DNA of 21,460 bases from Gryganskiella cystojenkinii (Eukaryota > Mortierellomycota > Mortierellomycetes > Mortierellales > Mortierellaceae): the NCBI GenBank assembly GCA_015852425.1, contig JAAAIG010000378.1, positions 13,317 through 34,776 on the forward strand. Direction: 5' to 3'. Position numbers and translations under genes: made by a program. Of this stretch, positions 8,601-19,300 are shown piece by piece (position 1 is the stretch's first letter; each line of letters begins with the position of its first letter). Below the pieces are notes generated by a model. The model was not told the DNA's origin. It searched no databases and saw nothing but the letters and a program-made list of their open reading frames with translations.

Positions 8601-11413
8601 CAGCGCGAGGACTTTATGAAGACGAGGAAAAGAAATGCCCCACGGGTCAATACCATCTCACCCTAAACCCAGGCAACAGTTACCGTCTTGGGAACTTCGA
8701 TCAGCTGATCTATATCGCCCAATCACCCAATGATGTAGACGCCATCGCTGCTTTCACGGTGGAGCAATATGAACGGATTCTGAAGGATGAACACGGTCAT
8801 CTGGACGAGTCAAGAGCTGATTTTGCAATAGCGGCGGAGATGTATCGTTCCCTGAGAGAATCTCGAGCAGATGCCCGTGCAGCGGCCAGAAAGCGGGCAG
8901 AGCATCGTAAACTTCGAAAGAATCGACATGGTGCTGGTGCTGTCGGTGCTGGCGCTGAAATAGTCGGACAAGAATCATCTTCGAGGATAGGATCATGGTT
9001 AAAGGTCCCCAAAGTCAACGACCAGTATCTTTTTAATGGAGACACTAGCGCTGGCACTGGCGGAGCACCTTATGGAGCCCAGCAGCAGCATCAGCATGGG
9101 ACGATCGAGACCCTAACCCCTGAAGCATGGGACCAACAACAAGACTCCGGATCCGGGGACTTCTTATCGTCAGCCTGTCCAGGTTCCAGAGCTCATAGTA
9201 TTCGATCCAAGTATCATGGCGGCGCGGGAAAAAAATCACGGCCGGCTTGGAATGTGGCCCTATACGATGATGATGATGACGATGATGACTCGATGTGCGA
9301 CAGCAGTAGTCTCCAACGGTTCAAGACCGGTGAGAGCAATCGCAGTCAAATGAGCGGGACCGGTCAAAGGAGCAATAAGAGTTCCAGGAAGGACAAATCA
9401 ACCACGACCTGGGGTAGTTCTCATTACCATGACGATCGGGACAGTCTTATGGGAGGAGCTCTTGAGCGAGAGGAATGGTCTAGAATGAACTCTGAAAGGC
9501 GCCACCATCGCTTACTTTCTCCTGCTCAGTCTTCGACACATGGTGGTAGCAGCAGCGGCGTCGCAGGGGAGGCGATCCCGTTGTCAGAACCGAGGTTCTG
9601 GACGCAAACATCAAATATGCAGCAAGAGACTGGATCCTTGCCGACGTCGTCTTCACCAGGAGCCGCCTGCAAGTTTGGAACCACAGCGCTTTATTCTTCC
9701 ACCTTTGAACGGAACGCGGCCGCGGCTGCGATGGCGGATGCTAGGCTAAGCGGGCAGTTTTCAGGACCAGGAATGGCCGACCCCACCACCGCCTCAAAAG
9801 ATAACGTGGATCCCGCAGCCAACAACGTTGCTCCCGGAGTAACAGCAGTAGTGATGCCAGCACCGGCACCAGCACAGGGACGGGGACAAGAAGGCTCCTC
9901 GCCCTCAACACTACTGACTGTGGTCGAACCCACCCCAAAGACCCTCGTCCCTCAGTTTCATGAGGGAAACACTTCGGCCCAGACTTCAAGCTCCGTCTCA
10001 CCCGTTGCAGGATCGCCCAACACACCATCCTTATCACGTCGTGGGAGCAGCGCCACCGGTCTCCGTAGCTCTGTCCGGGGATCCTTTCAAACTCTAGATG
10101 AATTAACTTATATCGGTCAGGCATCCGTGACCAGGTCCGAAACCAAGGATTTACCGCTTTGTCATTTATTGATCAACCCACCCGAGACCATTAAGCATTT
10201 GATGAAGGAAGACCTGTCCGGTCTGGCGGGCCATATTGTCGTCTGTGCGAATGCTGGCGAAAGCCTTTTCCGTTTTTTGGCGACGTTGAGGCTAGCCCAG
10301 ATTCGGAAGGATGATCTGAAGACGATTGTAGTGCTCACCAAGAACCCCTTGGAGACGTTTACCTCTGATAGCGGCGTCGTCGGAGATGCTGACGATGGAG
10401 GCAGTCTAATGATAGACAGCGATGGCACTTGTCGCTCTGGAAACTGGGATGCAATCTTGTCCTTCCCCAGGGTGTTCTGGGTCTCTGTAAGTTATTAGGC
10501 GATCAAAATTCTTGGTCGATTCGAATCCGACTATAGTGTATTTACTTTGTATTTTTCTGTTTCTTCTTGTAGGGCAATTGTCGACACCAACGCGATCTCG
10601 TCCGAGCCGGCATCTTAGGCGCGTGTAGTATCGTGATCATGTCCCACAGTACCGAGGGACTCGACCGTGACGAGTTTGCAGATAGTACTGCGATCATGTC
10701 CCATCATATGATTTACCAGACGTTGAAGCAAAGAGATCTTCTCGATCGACAGCATATCATTGTCGAGATTTGTAAGTCTGTCACATTGTCCTCCTCAAAA
10801 GCGTATTTTTTTTTGTTACTATTGAGAATTCCTTGCAATTGAAACTGTTGTTTTGATATCTGATTTTTGTTATTGTCCTCTTTCTATAGCCGAAAGAAGC
10901 AACATCCGGTTCTTGAACATGCGCAACCTCACCACCAACACAATCTCGAAACCCAGCCAGAACGGCACCACCACCACTCAAATGACCCATGCTGGTAACG
11001 CTCACAGCCACAGCGGTCGCAACGGATTCGTGATGACACCTATTTTCGCCAGTGGTCAAGTCCTCGTTTCGTCTTTACTTGACAATGTCCTGTTCCAGGC
11101 CTATTCCAAGACGCATATCCTGGACTTGATCAAGCTCTGCTGTGGAGTCCGGTTCAAGCAGGCAATCGAACTCGATCAGATGCTGGGCATCGATTCTTCG
11201 AATATCTGTCTGATCGATACCCCAGAAGAATTCGTCGGAAAATGCTTCCTGAAGTTGGTTCAGACACTGACGTTGAGGTATGGTATTGTTCCTCTTGGAC
11301 TTTATCGTGCCCCGGACATGGAATTGAACAACTCTAGTCCCTTTGTGTTTACGAACCCATTGCCCGGGATCTTACTCAAGAAGGACGATAAAGTCTACGT
11401 TCTCAAATCATAG
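5633..11413 (+). CDS. BK/Slo-type potassium channel alpha subunit with two RCK domains
   Basis: Nine exons (5633-5988, 6089-6326, 6515-6720, 6967-7148, 7244-7680, 7787-7973, 8091-10486, 10573-10771, 10890-11413), all GT-AG, encode 1574 residues. Order: disordered Ser/Pro/Gln-rich N terminus (1-118), basic region (120-195), S1 (about 195-217), S2, S3 (D279), a sparse S4 (R306, R313, R316), S5, pore with TVGYGD at 388-393, S6, RCK1 (about 450-757, including QYLVMIGDF and NELY...FVGWTF), an unusually long linker (about 765-1225), RCK2 (about 1226-1574, including GHIVVCANAGES and PLGLYRAPD). The family conducts K+ across membranes, gated by voltage and by Ca2+ at the RCK gating ring. Here the calcium-bowl position (1409-1446) is Asn/Thr/His-rich, and no S0 span is seen. 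Human BK proteins are roughly 1100-1240 residues, so the excess is mainly linker and N terminus. Confidence 0.92.
9266..9289 (+). repeat. GAT/GAC repeat encoding eight aspartates
   Basis: Eight consecutive GAT/GAC codons in exon 7 of the channel gene encode D928-D935 inside the disordered linker between RCK1 and RCK2. It lies about 480 residues before the place where BK channels carry their acidic calcium bowl, so it is not positionally equivalent. Confidence 0.9.
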
Positions 11414-11492
11414 CTCTATTAGAAAGTACATAGCAGCGCTCCATAAAAGCCTTCCGCACTCCCGCCCCAGTTTGTTCACTAATTTGAGCATA

Positions 11493-11498
11493 TTTATT
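11493..11498 (-). terminator. Probable polyadenylation signal of the CtIP-like gene
   Basis: AATAAA on the minus strand, 31 nt past the stop codon at 11530. It sits in the 116-bp gap between the convergent stop codons of the channel and CtIP-like genes, so the two 3' UTRs probably overlap. Confidence 0.5.
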
Positions 11499-11529
11499 TT
11501 GGACGAGGTATAAAATGATGGGGAACATA

Positions 11530-14500
11530 CTACGAAGTTCGGTCGCCGCTGCCTCGGCGTTGATGGCCACTGTCTTGACCACCACCACCTCCCCCCCTTC
11601 CTCTTCCTCGCGTACCAGAATCCTTATCCGAACGCTGTCGCTTTCTCTCCTTTCTCTCTTCCGCAATCCGATCCCACTCTACGCGTTCCGGTGTTAGAGG
11701 GAAATTTGTATCCCAGAATCCCGGCGGGGTCAGCGGAACCTCATGTTGAACTCGATGGCGAGAGACCTCTTGGATTCGGTTCTGAAGTCGCTCTTCTGGA
11801 GTCTGTTCCCATATCTCCTTTTCGCCCGGTCGAGGAGCAGGAGTGAAGAATGCGTTGTATCCATCCGGAAGAGGCAGGGGACCCGTGAGTTTGTAGAACT
11901 AAGGCATTAACAAACACAATCGACAAGACGTCAGTGAACACGTTAGATTAGTCCATTCTAACAGAATTTAGCACAATTCAGACGTAACAAGTTACACTCT
12001 TAGCAAAAAATATATCGTTACCTTTCGACAACAAGCACAATCATGACCGTGCATCTGTTTGCGTTTGTCCTTACGCCGCTCTGTAAAGTTGTAGATTCGC
12101 TCGTCACCAGAACCTTGGCCAAATTGCAGTTGTTGATGGTGTGCTCGCGAAGTACCAGGCGCATCATCGACGTCCATATATGCTCTGTCATCACTGAGGT
12201 GCTCAGGGATTACATCTTCAACATTATCAAGCCCTGGCCATTCTTCTTCGTGCTCTTCCGCTCCTATTTCTTCTTGTGCAGTTGTCTCACGGTCCGATCT
12301 TTGACCTTGTCGTTGTCGTTGTCTTTGTTGCTGTTGACCCTGAGCTTGTACAGAAATTTTTGATACGGGACGTTGAATCGGAGCATTACCAAAATCGGTC
12401 AAAGGGATAGCTTCCTGCATTGGCGCCTGGCCGTTGCCCGTTGACTGTGCATCCTCACCCCTCCTTGGAGTCATTCCTTGAAGCTCTAACGGCGTCTCGG
12501 GGACATAAACCTTGGATTTTTGGGGTGTAGATGGCTTGCGACTCTGACCTGGTCCTAAAGCCATCCTCGAATCAATCGACGAGCGTCGAACTGTATTGCC
12601 CTCTGTTTCTGGATTAGCCGCCTGGGCTCCCGACATGACCACAGTCGAAGAACGAGCCTCTGTCGCCACTTCCTGATCGCGAGTGTTGCCCGAACCTGCT
12701 GTTGTAGAACTTCCGGCTGTCCTGGATCTGTCGTCTTGCTCCTTGGTAGTAGAGACTGAAGTTGCCCAGACGATCTTGACTGTGGGAAGGCTGTATTCAA
12801 ACATGGGCGGTGAGGACCGATCGGACGGAAGTGATTGAACGTTCTGTGCTCGACTAGACTCGACGGCTTTGGTTGTGTCATTGGCTTCGTTTCGTGTACT
12901 TGGTTGTGGTAGAGATGATCTTGATGCTGGTCTCTTGAGGCTTTTATACTGCGCCGCTCGGACCGTGGGTGAACGACTCTCGGGATGATGGCGATGATGA
13001 TAGTTACGTTCATCATCATCAGCGTCTTCCTCGGACAAGAGCTCACGTCGTCGAAGAGCCAAATCCGATGGGAACGTGAGCGATTTCGGTTGCGACGCAG
13101 ACTCTGGCCCAGGTCCTTCATCGTCGGAATCTAGAATAAAGTGCGTCGGGTTGCTGTCATTTCGAGGAATCGGTGTCATTGTCGTTCCAGCGTCGTCAGA
13201 GTCCTCATCAAAAAGAATATGGGGTTCCGTTGCCGATCCGCTCCTGAACCGGACTCCTGGTCGGTTAAAGGACCCCATGGGAGTGGTGGTGTCGAAGGGC
13301 AATCCAGCGCCGAACTGGTTGTAAAGCGTATTCTTTTGCGTGGTCTCTTGTCTTTGTTGGGACCCATCCATGGATCCCTCGTTCGTAAACCGTGTCCGTT
13401 TCCGTTGCTCTCCTCCGCCGTGCGGAAGTGATCCTTGCTGTTGAAGATCGGATGTTGATGATGAGGCTCTGAACCGTGCATATTGCTGAGGAGGCATGGC
13501 AGCCTTGAGTCGGCGCTCGTATTGCGACCGAAGAAATGCCTCCTTCCACTGACTCCACTTGGCCTTGTAAGCTTCCATGATCGTAGTCTGTTTCTCGCAC
13601 CGCATCTCCAAGATCGGAATCTGGTTCTCTGCAAAGGCGCATCGCATCTTCCAGGCACGAAGTTCTTCTTGACACCCACACGTGCATGAGCTGGCTTTGG
13701 AGGAGGTTTTGAGGACAGATCGAGGTTGGGTTATTGTAGATGGTCCTGTAGAAGAGGAGGATGTACCGTCTCTACCTCCTTTGCTACGTTTGCCCTCCAA
13801 TGAATAGTGTCCCTTGCTCAGTGGTGGTAACTTAGGCTCGAATCCGCCATTGGCATGGGCCCTAATTAGAAAAAGGCGGCATTGGATCAGTTACTGGAAC
13901 GTTCGGAGGATACTCTATCACCAACAAGGTTTTCTGACGAGGACAAATTTAACAATCGACATACACTGTGTCGAGAAGCTGAGAGATGGATTGACTAATG
14001 ACTTCGCCCATGTTGCCGGGATCTGTTCCGGCAATATGGTCCGCAGTATCAGCGTCAGCAGCCGTTGTTCCTTTCGCAGTTTGAGCGTTCTCAGTGCTAG
14101 TACGGCGTTTCTGAGCCTCAGCGAGCATCACCTCGAGTTCCGAGAGCTGGACCCCAATGAAATTTCGATCTTGTTGATACTTTTTGGCAAGTGAACACCA
14201 ATTCATGGCATTTGTGCGCATCTCTCTCAGCTTCTCCTTTGCGGCTCGATTCTCATCCTCCAGTGCTAAAAATATCAAATAATGGGGGGCGGGGGGTTAG
14301 TCCTGTTGCTGCGCTTGACCTAAAGTAGCGTCAAAGCGAAAGATGGGAAAGGAACGTAGATAAAAACAATATATTAAACAGTCGTACCTCTCATCCTGAC
14401 CTCCATCTGTTGGACCGATTGCATGGCATGCATCATAAGCTCAAGAGCAGGCGTTGATGGCAAAGCTGCTGTTGTGGTGGTTGATGTTGAATCTGAGACG

Positions 14501-14751
14501 GTGGGTCGAGATGACTGCGGACGATGTTTCAAAGTCTGATGAGCATGTGAAGTGCTGACGGATACTGAGGCTGCAGAGATGGACATTGCGGGAGCTTGGT
14601 CATCGCGACGAGAATGTGGTGTTGATGTTTTTTCTCTGCTTGAATCTGACGCTGGCCCAGGTCTTGAGGCATTTCCTGTTCCGGCTGGCTTAACAGGAGA
14701 CTGTGTGAGTTGCATGCTCGAGTCCTCGGCTGACTCTTCCTCAGGACGCAT
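11530..14751 (-). CDS. SAE2: CtIP/Ctp1/Sae2-type DNA end-resection factor
   Basis: Four exons on the minus strand (14751-14388, 14265-13965, 13861-12022, 11898-11530), all GT-AG, encode 957 residues. The start is the first ATG of its frame. The C terminus carries the family hallmarks: CACC (C830-C833, the CxxC), RHR at 882-884, then VPLTPPGFWDTNFP with T892. T892 lies ten residues after the first Arg, the same spacing as the CDK/ATM site T847 of human CtIP. Exon 2 encodes a charged helical region (about 123-185) that is a coiled-coil candidate; exon 3 adds a second charged helical segment near its start, then a long disordered S/T/Q-rich middle with several SP/TP and SQ/TQ sites. The family activates Mre11-Rad50 nuclease to start resection of double-strand breaks in the nucleus. 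It ends in a Gly/Arg-rich tail. Size is close to metazoan CtIP and far above yeast Sae2. Confidence 0.9.
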
Positions 14752-15236
14752 GGCATAAGGGGGAGATGTTGCGTTTTGAATGAGAAAAGAGAAAGGAGCA
14801 ACAGAGCGAAAGAAACGAACGCGTCAAAACAGTCGAAAAGTGTGACTGTGGTTGCTTTTGGTGGCAAAAACAGTGGCGCTCCTGATCATCCGTCTCTCCA
14901 ACCTGGACAACTGGGCTCTTCAACAACAACAGGCATGGCGTGGAAAAGCAAAAAAAGACCAAGAGAATAACAGTATGTTGTAAAAGTGAACAGAAAAGGT
15001 TCTGTGCGTTTATATTTTCTTTTTTTGAAAAACAACGGGATCGAAGAAAAAAAAGAAAAAAAGAAAAAGACTAAACACCTAATCTATTCACTTGGAGCCG
15101 GGGTAACCAGGGGCCTTGGGTTCAACGGATTTTTTGTTCTTGAATATCGAGTCGACTCATTATCATTGTAAAAAAAGATGACAACTGTCCTTGTTATCAT
15201 CCTGTGGCGTTCCACCTCCTTCCTTTTTTGTAATAT
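14752..15236. other. Intergenic between ODC 3' end and CtIP-like gene 5' end
   Basis: Both flanking genes read leftward, so this holds the 3' UTR of ornithine decarboxylase and the promoter of the CtIP-like gene. A minus-strand TATAAA at 15014-15009, 258 bp before the start codon, is the only core-promoter-like element I see. Plus-strand 15045-15070 is a purine run. No gene is seen. Confidence 0.4.
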
Positions 15237-16860
15237 TTAGAAATGGAACGTGACCTCCTGCTCGGTGGTCGTGTACATGATCTCGCTCTTGCGGAATCCG
15301 TTGAACTGACTGGCAGCCGTGATGGTGTAAGCACCCATGTTCTCAAAGTACAACCAATCACCAGTCTCCATCAGAGGCAAGCTCGACTTGGCCGAGATGC
15401 AATCGATACTGTCACAAGTGGGTCCCCAGACCGAGGCGAAACCATGGGCTTCGTTCACGACAGTCTTGTAGCTGAACCCACCGTCCTTGAGGAGAACCTT
15501 GGGCTCGCAGACCTGATGATCGAACATGATACAGTTGAAGGAACCGTACATGCCATCGTTAATGTAGTACATGTGCGAGGGGTTCTGGCTCTGCTCCTGG
15601 CTCAAGATCTGATCGAGATCACGAGCAATGGTACGACGGGCAATGACCTGCGTCGCCAACGTGAAAGCCGATCCGACGTAGTAACGACCGGGTTCGGCAA
15701 TAACACGGACCTCGGGTCCAAACAAAGTATCGACGGTCGATCCCAAGATAGCGGCAACCTTCTCGAAAGTGATACCCTCGGTCACATGTGCGGATGGGAA
15801 TCCACCACCAACGTCCAAAAAGTTGAACTCATAACCGTACTCCTTGGCTTGATCAAAGACACGGCGAGCACGGATGACAGCCTCACCGAAAGCGTTGGCG
15901 TCAAAGCAACCGGAACCAACATGGAACGAGATTCCAATGACGTTCAAGTTCAACTCGCGGGCGGTCGCGAGCAACGATCCAGTGGTATCCAAGGGAGCAC
16001 CGAACTTGAGTCCAAGCTTGCAAAGGGACTTGGAATCGTCAGTCAAGATACGGAGGACCAATTGAGCCTCAGGGTGAAACTTCTTGATCTTGTGCAATTC
16101 CTCAGCGTTATCGAACGTCATCATGTGCACATTGTTCGTGCGCGCATACTTGACAAACGAGTTTTGCTTGCAAGGGTTGGCATAGATAATTCTCGAGGGA
16201 TCCACACCCATCTCGAGAACCGATTGGATCTCGTTCTTGGAAGCACAGTCAAAGCCGGCACCGAGCGAGGCCAGAAGGCGCATCACCATGGGGTCGGGGT
16301 TACACTTCATGGCTAAAAAATTTCATGGAGGAAACATAGTGACGAAATTGGGGTGTTAGTTTGACTTTTCAACTCAATTGAGACCTTGTTTTCGATCGGT
16401 CCCCATCGGAATAAAAAAATCGCACAAAGGAAAAAAAAAACTTGGATCGGGTCCAGGGTCCGCGAAAGAATGAAAAAGGAGCGCAAGCTCTTGGACACCA
16501 CGATTTAATTGCTTTGCCAGAAAGCCACAAAGTAAACAAAACAAGCAAAAGAAAAATAAACTTACCAAAGAAGGGCTCAATTCGGGGCAACAGAGCCTTC
16601 CATCGCAAGTGCTGGCGGTAGACCTCGCCCAGATCGGCGACGTAGAACGCATTCTCGGCTTCGGCATCCTCACTCTCGGGATCAAACGAGGCGAGACGGG
16701 CCTGGAGCATCTGGTCAATGGGCAAGGTATGGACCTGAGGCAATTGAGCCTCACGGGCCATGTCCGCCTTGACACGAGACTTGAGAACCTCGACCAAAGT
16801 GGGCTGGACCAAGGTGGGGACGACCTCGTACTGGTCTTGCTGGAGCGAAATGTCGATCAT
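15237..16860 (-). CDS. SPE1: Ornithine decarboxylase
   Basis: Exons 16860-16566 and 16312-15237 join through a 253-nt GTAAGT...TTTAG intron (phase 1) to give 456 residues, the usual size for fungal ODC. The enzyme makes putrescine from ornithine, the entry step of polyamine synthesis, as a PLP-dependent homodimer in the cytosol. Visible active-site residues: PLP lysine K101 in PFFAMKCNPDP, H229 in SFHVGSGC, the GGGFP phosphate loop at 267-271, E305 in AEPGRY, catalytic C398 and D399 in WGPTCDS, Y427 in MGAYT. All are intact, so this is an active decarboxylase and not an antizyme-inhibitor-like relative. The intron sits immediately before the PLP-lysine segment. The chosen ATG is the only one upstream in frame. 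Lysine/arginine decarboxylase activity is unlikely given the eukaryotic ODC signatures. Confidence 0.96.
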
Positions 16861-19300
16861 GATCTTGATAAACAAACGTGGGTGTAAAAAGGATATGAAA
16901 AAGGGGGGGAAGGAGCAGGGTGTTTTTTCTATGTAGTTTAGGGGTTACTCTCTCGGATTGGAGGCCTGGACAGGGCTTACGAGAAGAGTCGAAAGGAAGG
17001 AGAACACAAAAGGACGAGCGTGGTAACTAGAAGACGGAAGATAAAGCTTCCCAATAAGATGCAATTATAAAAGGGCTAAAAGACGTTTGAGGAAACGTAA
17101 ACGGTTGCTTTTTGAAAAGGTGTGCCTGAAGACAGAAGAGTATTTCAGACAAGACCTTGGTTCTCGGGAAGCCAGGGAGGCGATCGCCGAAAGAGAATGG
17201 AACTGATTTTACTGTTGCGTAGCGCCGTGATGTTAATAGCAAACCGAAGGTGAACGGCCTGCCTAGATGGGGAAATGGGTGGAAGCCCGGGGGATCTCTT
17301 TTAAGGGAGAAAAAGGTGTTTGGGGGGTGTTTTTAAGAAAAAACGAAAAGGATTAAAAGAACACAGAAAAGTTTGTGCACTGTCTAGCAGATTTGAAGTT
17401 GGCGATGGGAACTGACTAAAGAAAGTAACAGTTGGAGAAGGCTAAAGATCCCTGGTAGAGGATGCTGAGGGATTGTTTAGTTGGGAAAAGAAAGAAAGGT
17501 GAGGTTGGAGGTAGCTGTATGCTGAAGTTTTTTGGGCTGATTGGGGATTGTGGATGTAGAAAGGGGAAGTGGGATGTACAGAAAACTGTGAGGAAGAGAA
17601 GAAAAAAAAAAAAGGGAAAAAATGGAAAAAGGAAAAATCTCTTGTCTTTTATATTGCCAGGACCAATGAAGGCACGCAACATCCAGGTGCCAGAGAGATA
17701 ACAAAAAAAGAAAACAAACCACAAACCCCGCACGAACAAATGAACGGACTCTACAAAAAAAATTGGAAACCCTTTGATGCTGAAAAAGGGTACAATCACC
17801 TCTTTTTTTTTGCTCCTCTCTTCACCACACAGAGGTACAGTAAAACGATAACATATGGGAATGGAATGGATCGTGGAAGAACTTGCTCTTATTGCCGTTG
17901 GAGACAAAAGAAAAAGGACAGAGAGCAAAAAAAAATCATCTGTCCGTCTAGGTGGGAAGATCTTTCGATGGTTGTGCTCTGCCGGCTTTGGGTTGCCGGG
18001 TCCGATTTGAAAAAAAAAAAAAAAAAAAAAAATTCTTGCTTTTGTTCTGGATGCGATCCCTTTTCTGCTCTCTCCCTCGTTGTTTTCAGATCCGATTTCG
18101 TGTAAAAAAAACTTTTTTTTAAAGGGTGAGAAACAAACAACTCGTGGAGCGTGAAGAACACAAGCCAATTGGGAAGCCGCAACATTTGAAGAGAAAAAAA
18201 ATACAAAGTGAGCAGTCTACGGGCTCGCATGGGAATGGATAAAAGGCGTGGCGAAGAGTGAAGAGGGTGGCAGAGAGGAAGGACATGCGGTGGAAACAGC
18301 GGCCTCTGTGGTTGGTCCAGAAAAAAGACAACGCGCACCCTTGAAGTTGAGGCAATTCTTTTCGTTTTCTGCACAACTCGTATTGTCTCCTGTCTTCCCG
18401 ACTTTTTACTTTGTGTTTGCCAAACTAAACAAAGAAGTTGTGGAAAGGCAACGAAAAATCGTTCGACTTTTGGGGTGTAGAATGCAGGCAGAGGCACGAC
18501 AAAGGTCATATATCGATGACAAGAAACACTGAAGAAGGAAGTCTGGTCGCAGCACAAAAAAAAATCGCGTGCTCGCAGAGTAGCTGTTATTTTTATTTAT
18601 TTATTTTTTGCCACGAGGTTAGGAACATTATTCTGGAGTCCAAACCTGCCAAGAAAAAAGGGAAATGGTCCCGAGTTCCCCACAAAAATTGTTGTCTTTG
18701 ATCTGAAGAAAGTGAGACGAGAGAAAGTCCTGAAGGCGTGCTGTTGTTCTGTCCAGGGTTATTTTTGTGTTTTGTGTTCAACAACATTGGTGAGTCCGCC
18801 ACCCTCTCCACGGTCACCACTCGATTGTTCGAACCAGAAAAATCCTCTTGTAGACCGTTATAGACTAAGCGCGAATCGCGGTCCTCGGTCCATTTTCGCA
18901 CAAGGTTTTTTTAATTCTTTGACCCTGTTGTTTTTTCTTTATTGAATTTGGTTGGAGAGAATAGAGAGGGAAAAAATCTTTTTTTTTCAACTCCAGTCCT
19001 GAGTCCGTTTCTTCTGAGCAAAAAAAAAAAAATATCTCCCTCTTTTTTTTTTGTCTTGTCGGTGATCCAGTTACATTCAGGTGGTATGTCCAAAAAAAGA
19101 GGAAGCAAATACAAAACCTCAAGAATCAAAAGGGGGACAGACAACACCGCAAGCAAGGGAAAGAGAAAAAAAAGACGCGCTATTCGCAGAAGAGTGTCCA
19201 TTTTGCAACGGGAACAGGGCGACATTGCAGGGACTGCAGAGAGAAAGGCCTAGTACTGTGTACTGTAGAATGCAACCACAGTCTGGTCGAAAGCGGATCA
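16861..19300. other. ODC upstream region rich in A/T homopolymers, no gene seen
   Basis: About 2.4 kb upstream of the leftward ODC gene. The minus strand is C/T-rich just before the ATG. A minus-strand TTATAATT element near 17064-17072, about 200 bp before the ATG, could serve as core promoter. Many homopolymer runs follow, e.g. A12 at 17602-17613, T9 at 17803-17811, A23 at 18010-18032, T8 at 18113-18120. Several open frames of 80-250 codons exist but are Phe/Lys/Leu-rich translations of these runs and often begin at non-ATG codons. I see no credible gene. Confidence 0.45.
18010..18032 (+). repeat. A23 homopolymer
   Basis: An uninterrupted run of 23 A in the upstream region of the ODC gene. 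It is not preceded by a polyadenylation-type hexamer. It could be a nucleosome-excluding poly(dA:dT) tract. Confidence 0.85.

Noticed and set aside
9266..9289. The D8 run as the true calcium bowl
   Set aside because: It lies in the disordered linker before RCK2, hundreds of residues from the conserved bowl position, which is itself clearly aligned by its flanks.
10513..10530. GATTCGAATCC, resembling a tRNA B box
   Set aside because: It lies in intron 7 of the channel gene; no acceptor stem or A box can be folded around it.
12555..13679. Several minus-strand and plus-strand frames of 80-190 codons
   Set aside because: They are alternative frames of the large exon 3 of the CtIP-like gene, whose own frame joins correctly at both ends.
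15243..16316. A 357-codon open frame on the plus strand
   Set aside because: It is the exact antisense of ODC exon 2; the opposite frame carries all ODC active-site motifs, and the plus-strand translation has no recognisable domain.
17416..18557. Minus-strand frames of 250 and 222 codons upstream of ODC
   Set aside because: The 250-codon frame starts at TTG; translations are Phe/Leu/Ser-rich products of T and CT runs, with no domain and no splice partner.
18822..18835. GTTCGAACC, resembling a tRNA T-loop
   Set aside because: No cloverleaf can be drawn with the flanking sequence on either strand.
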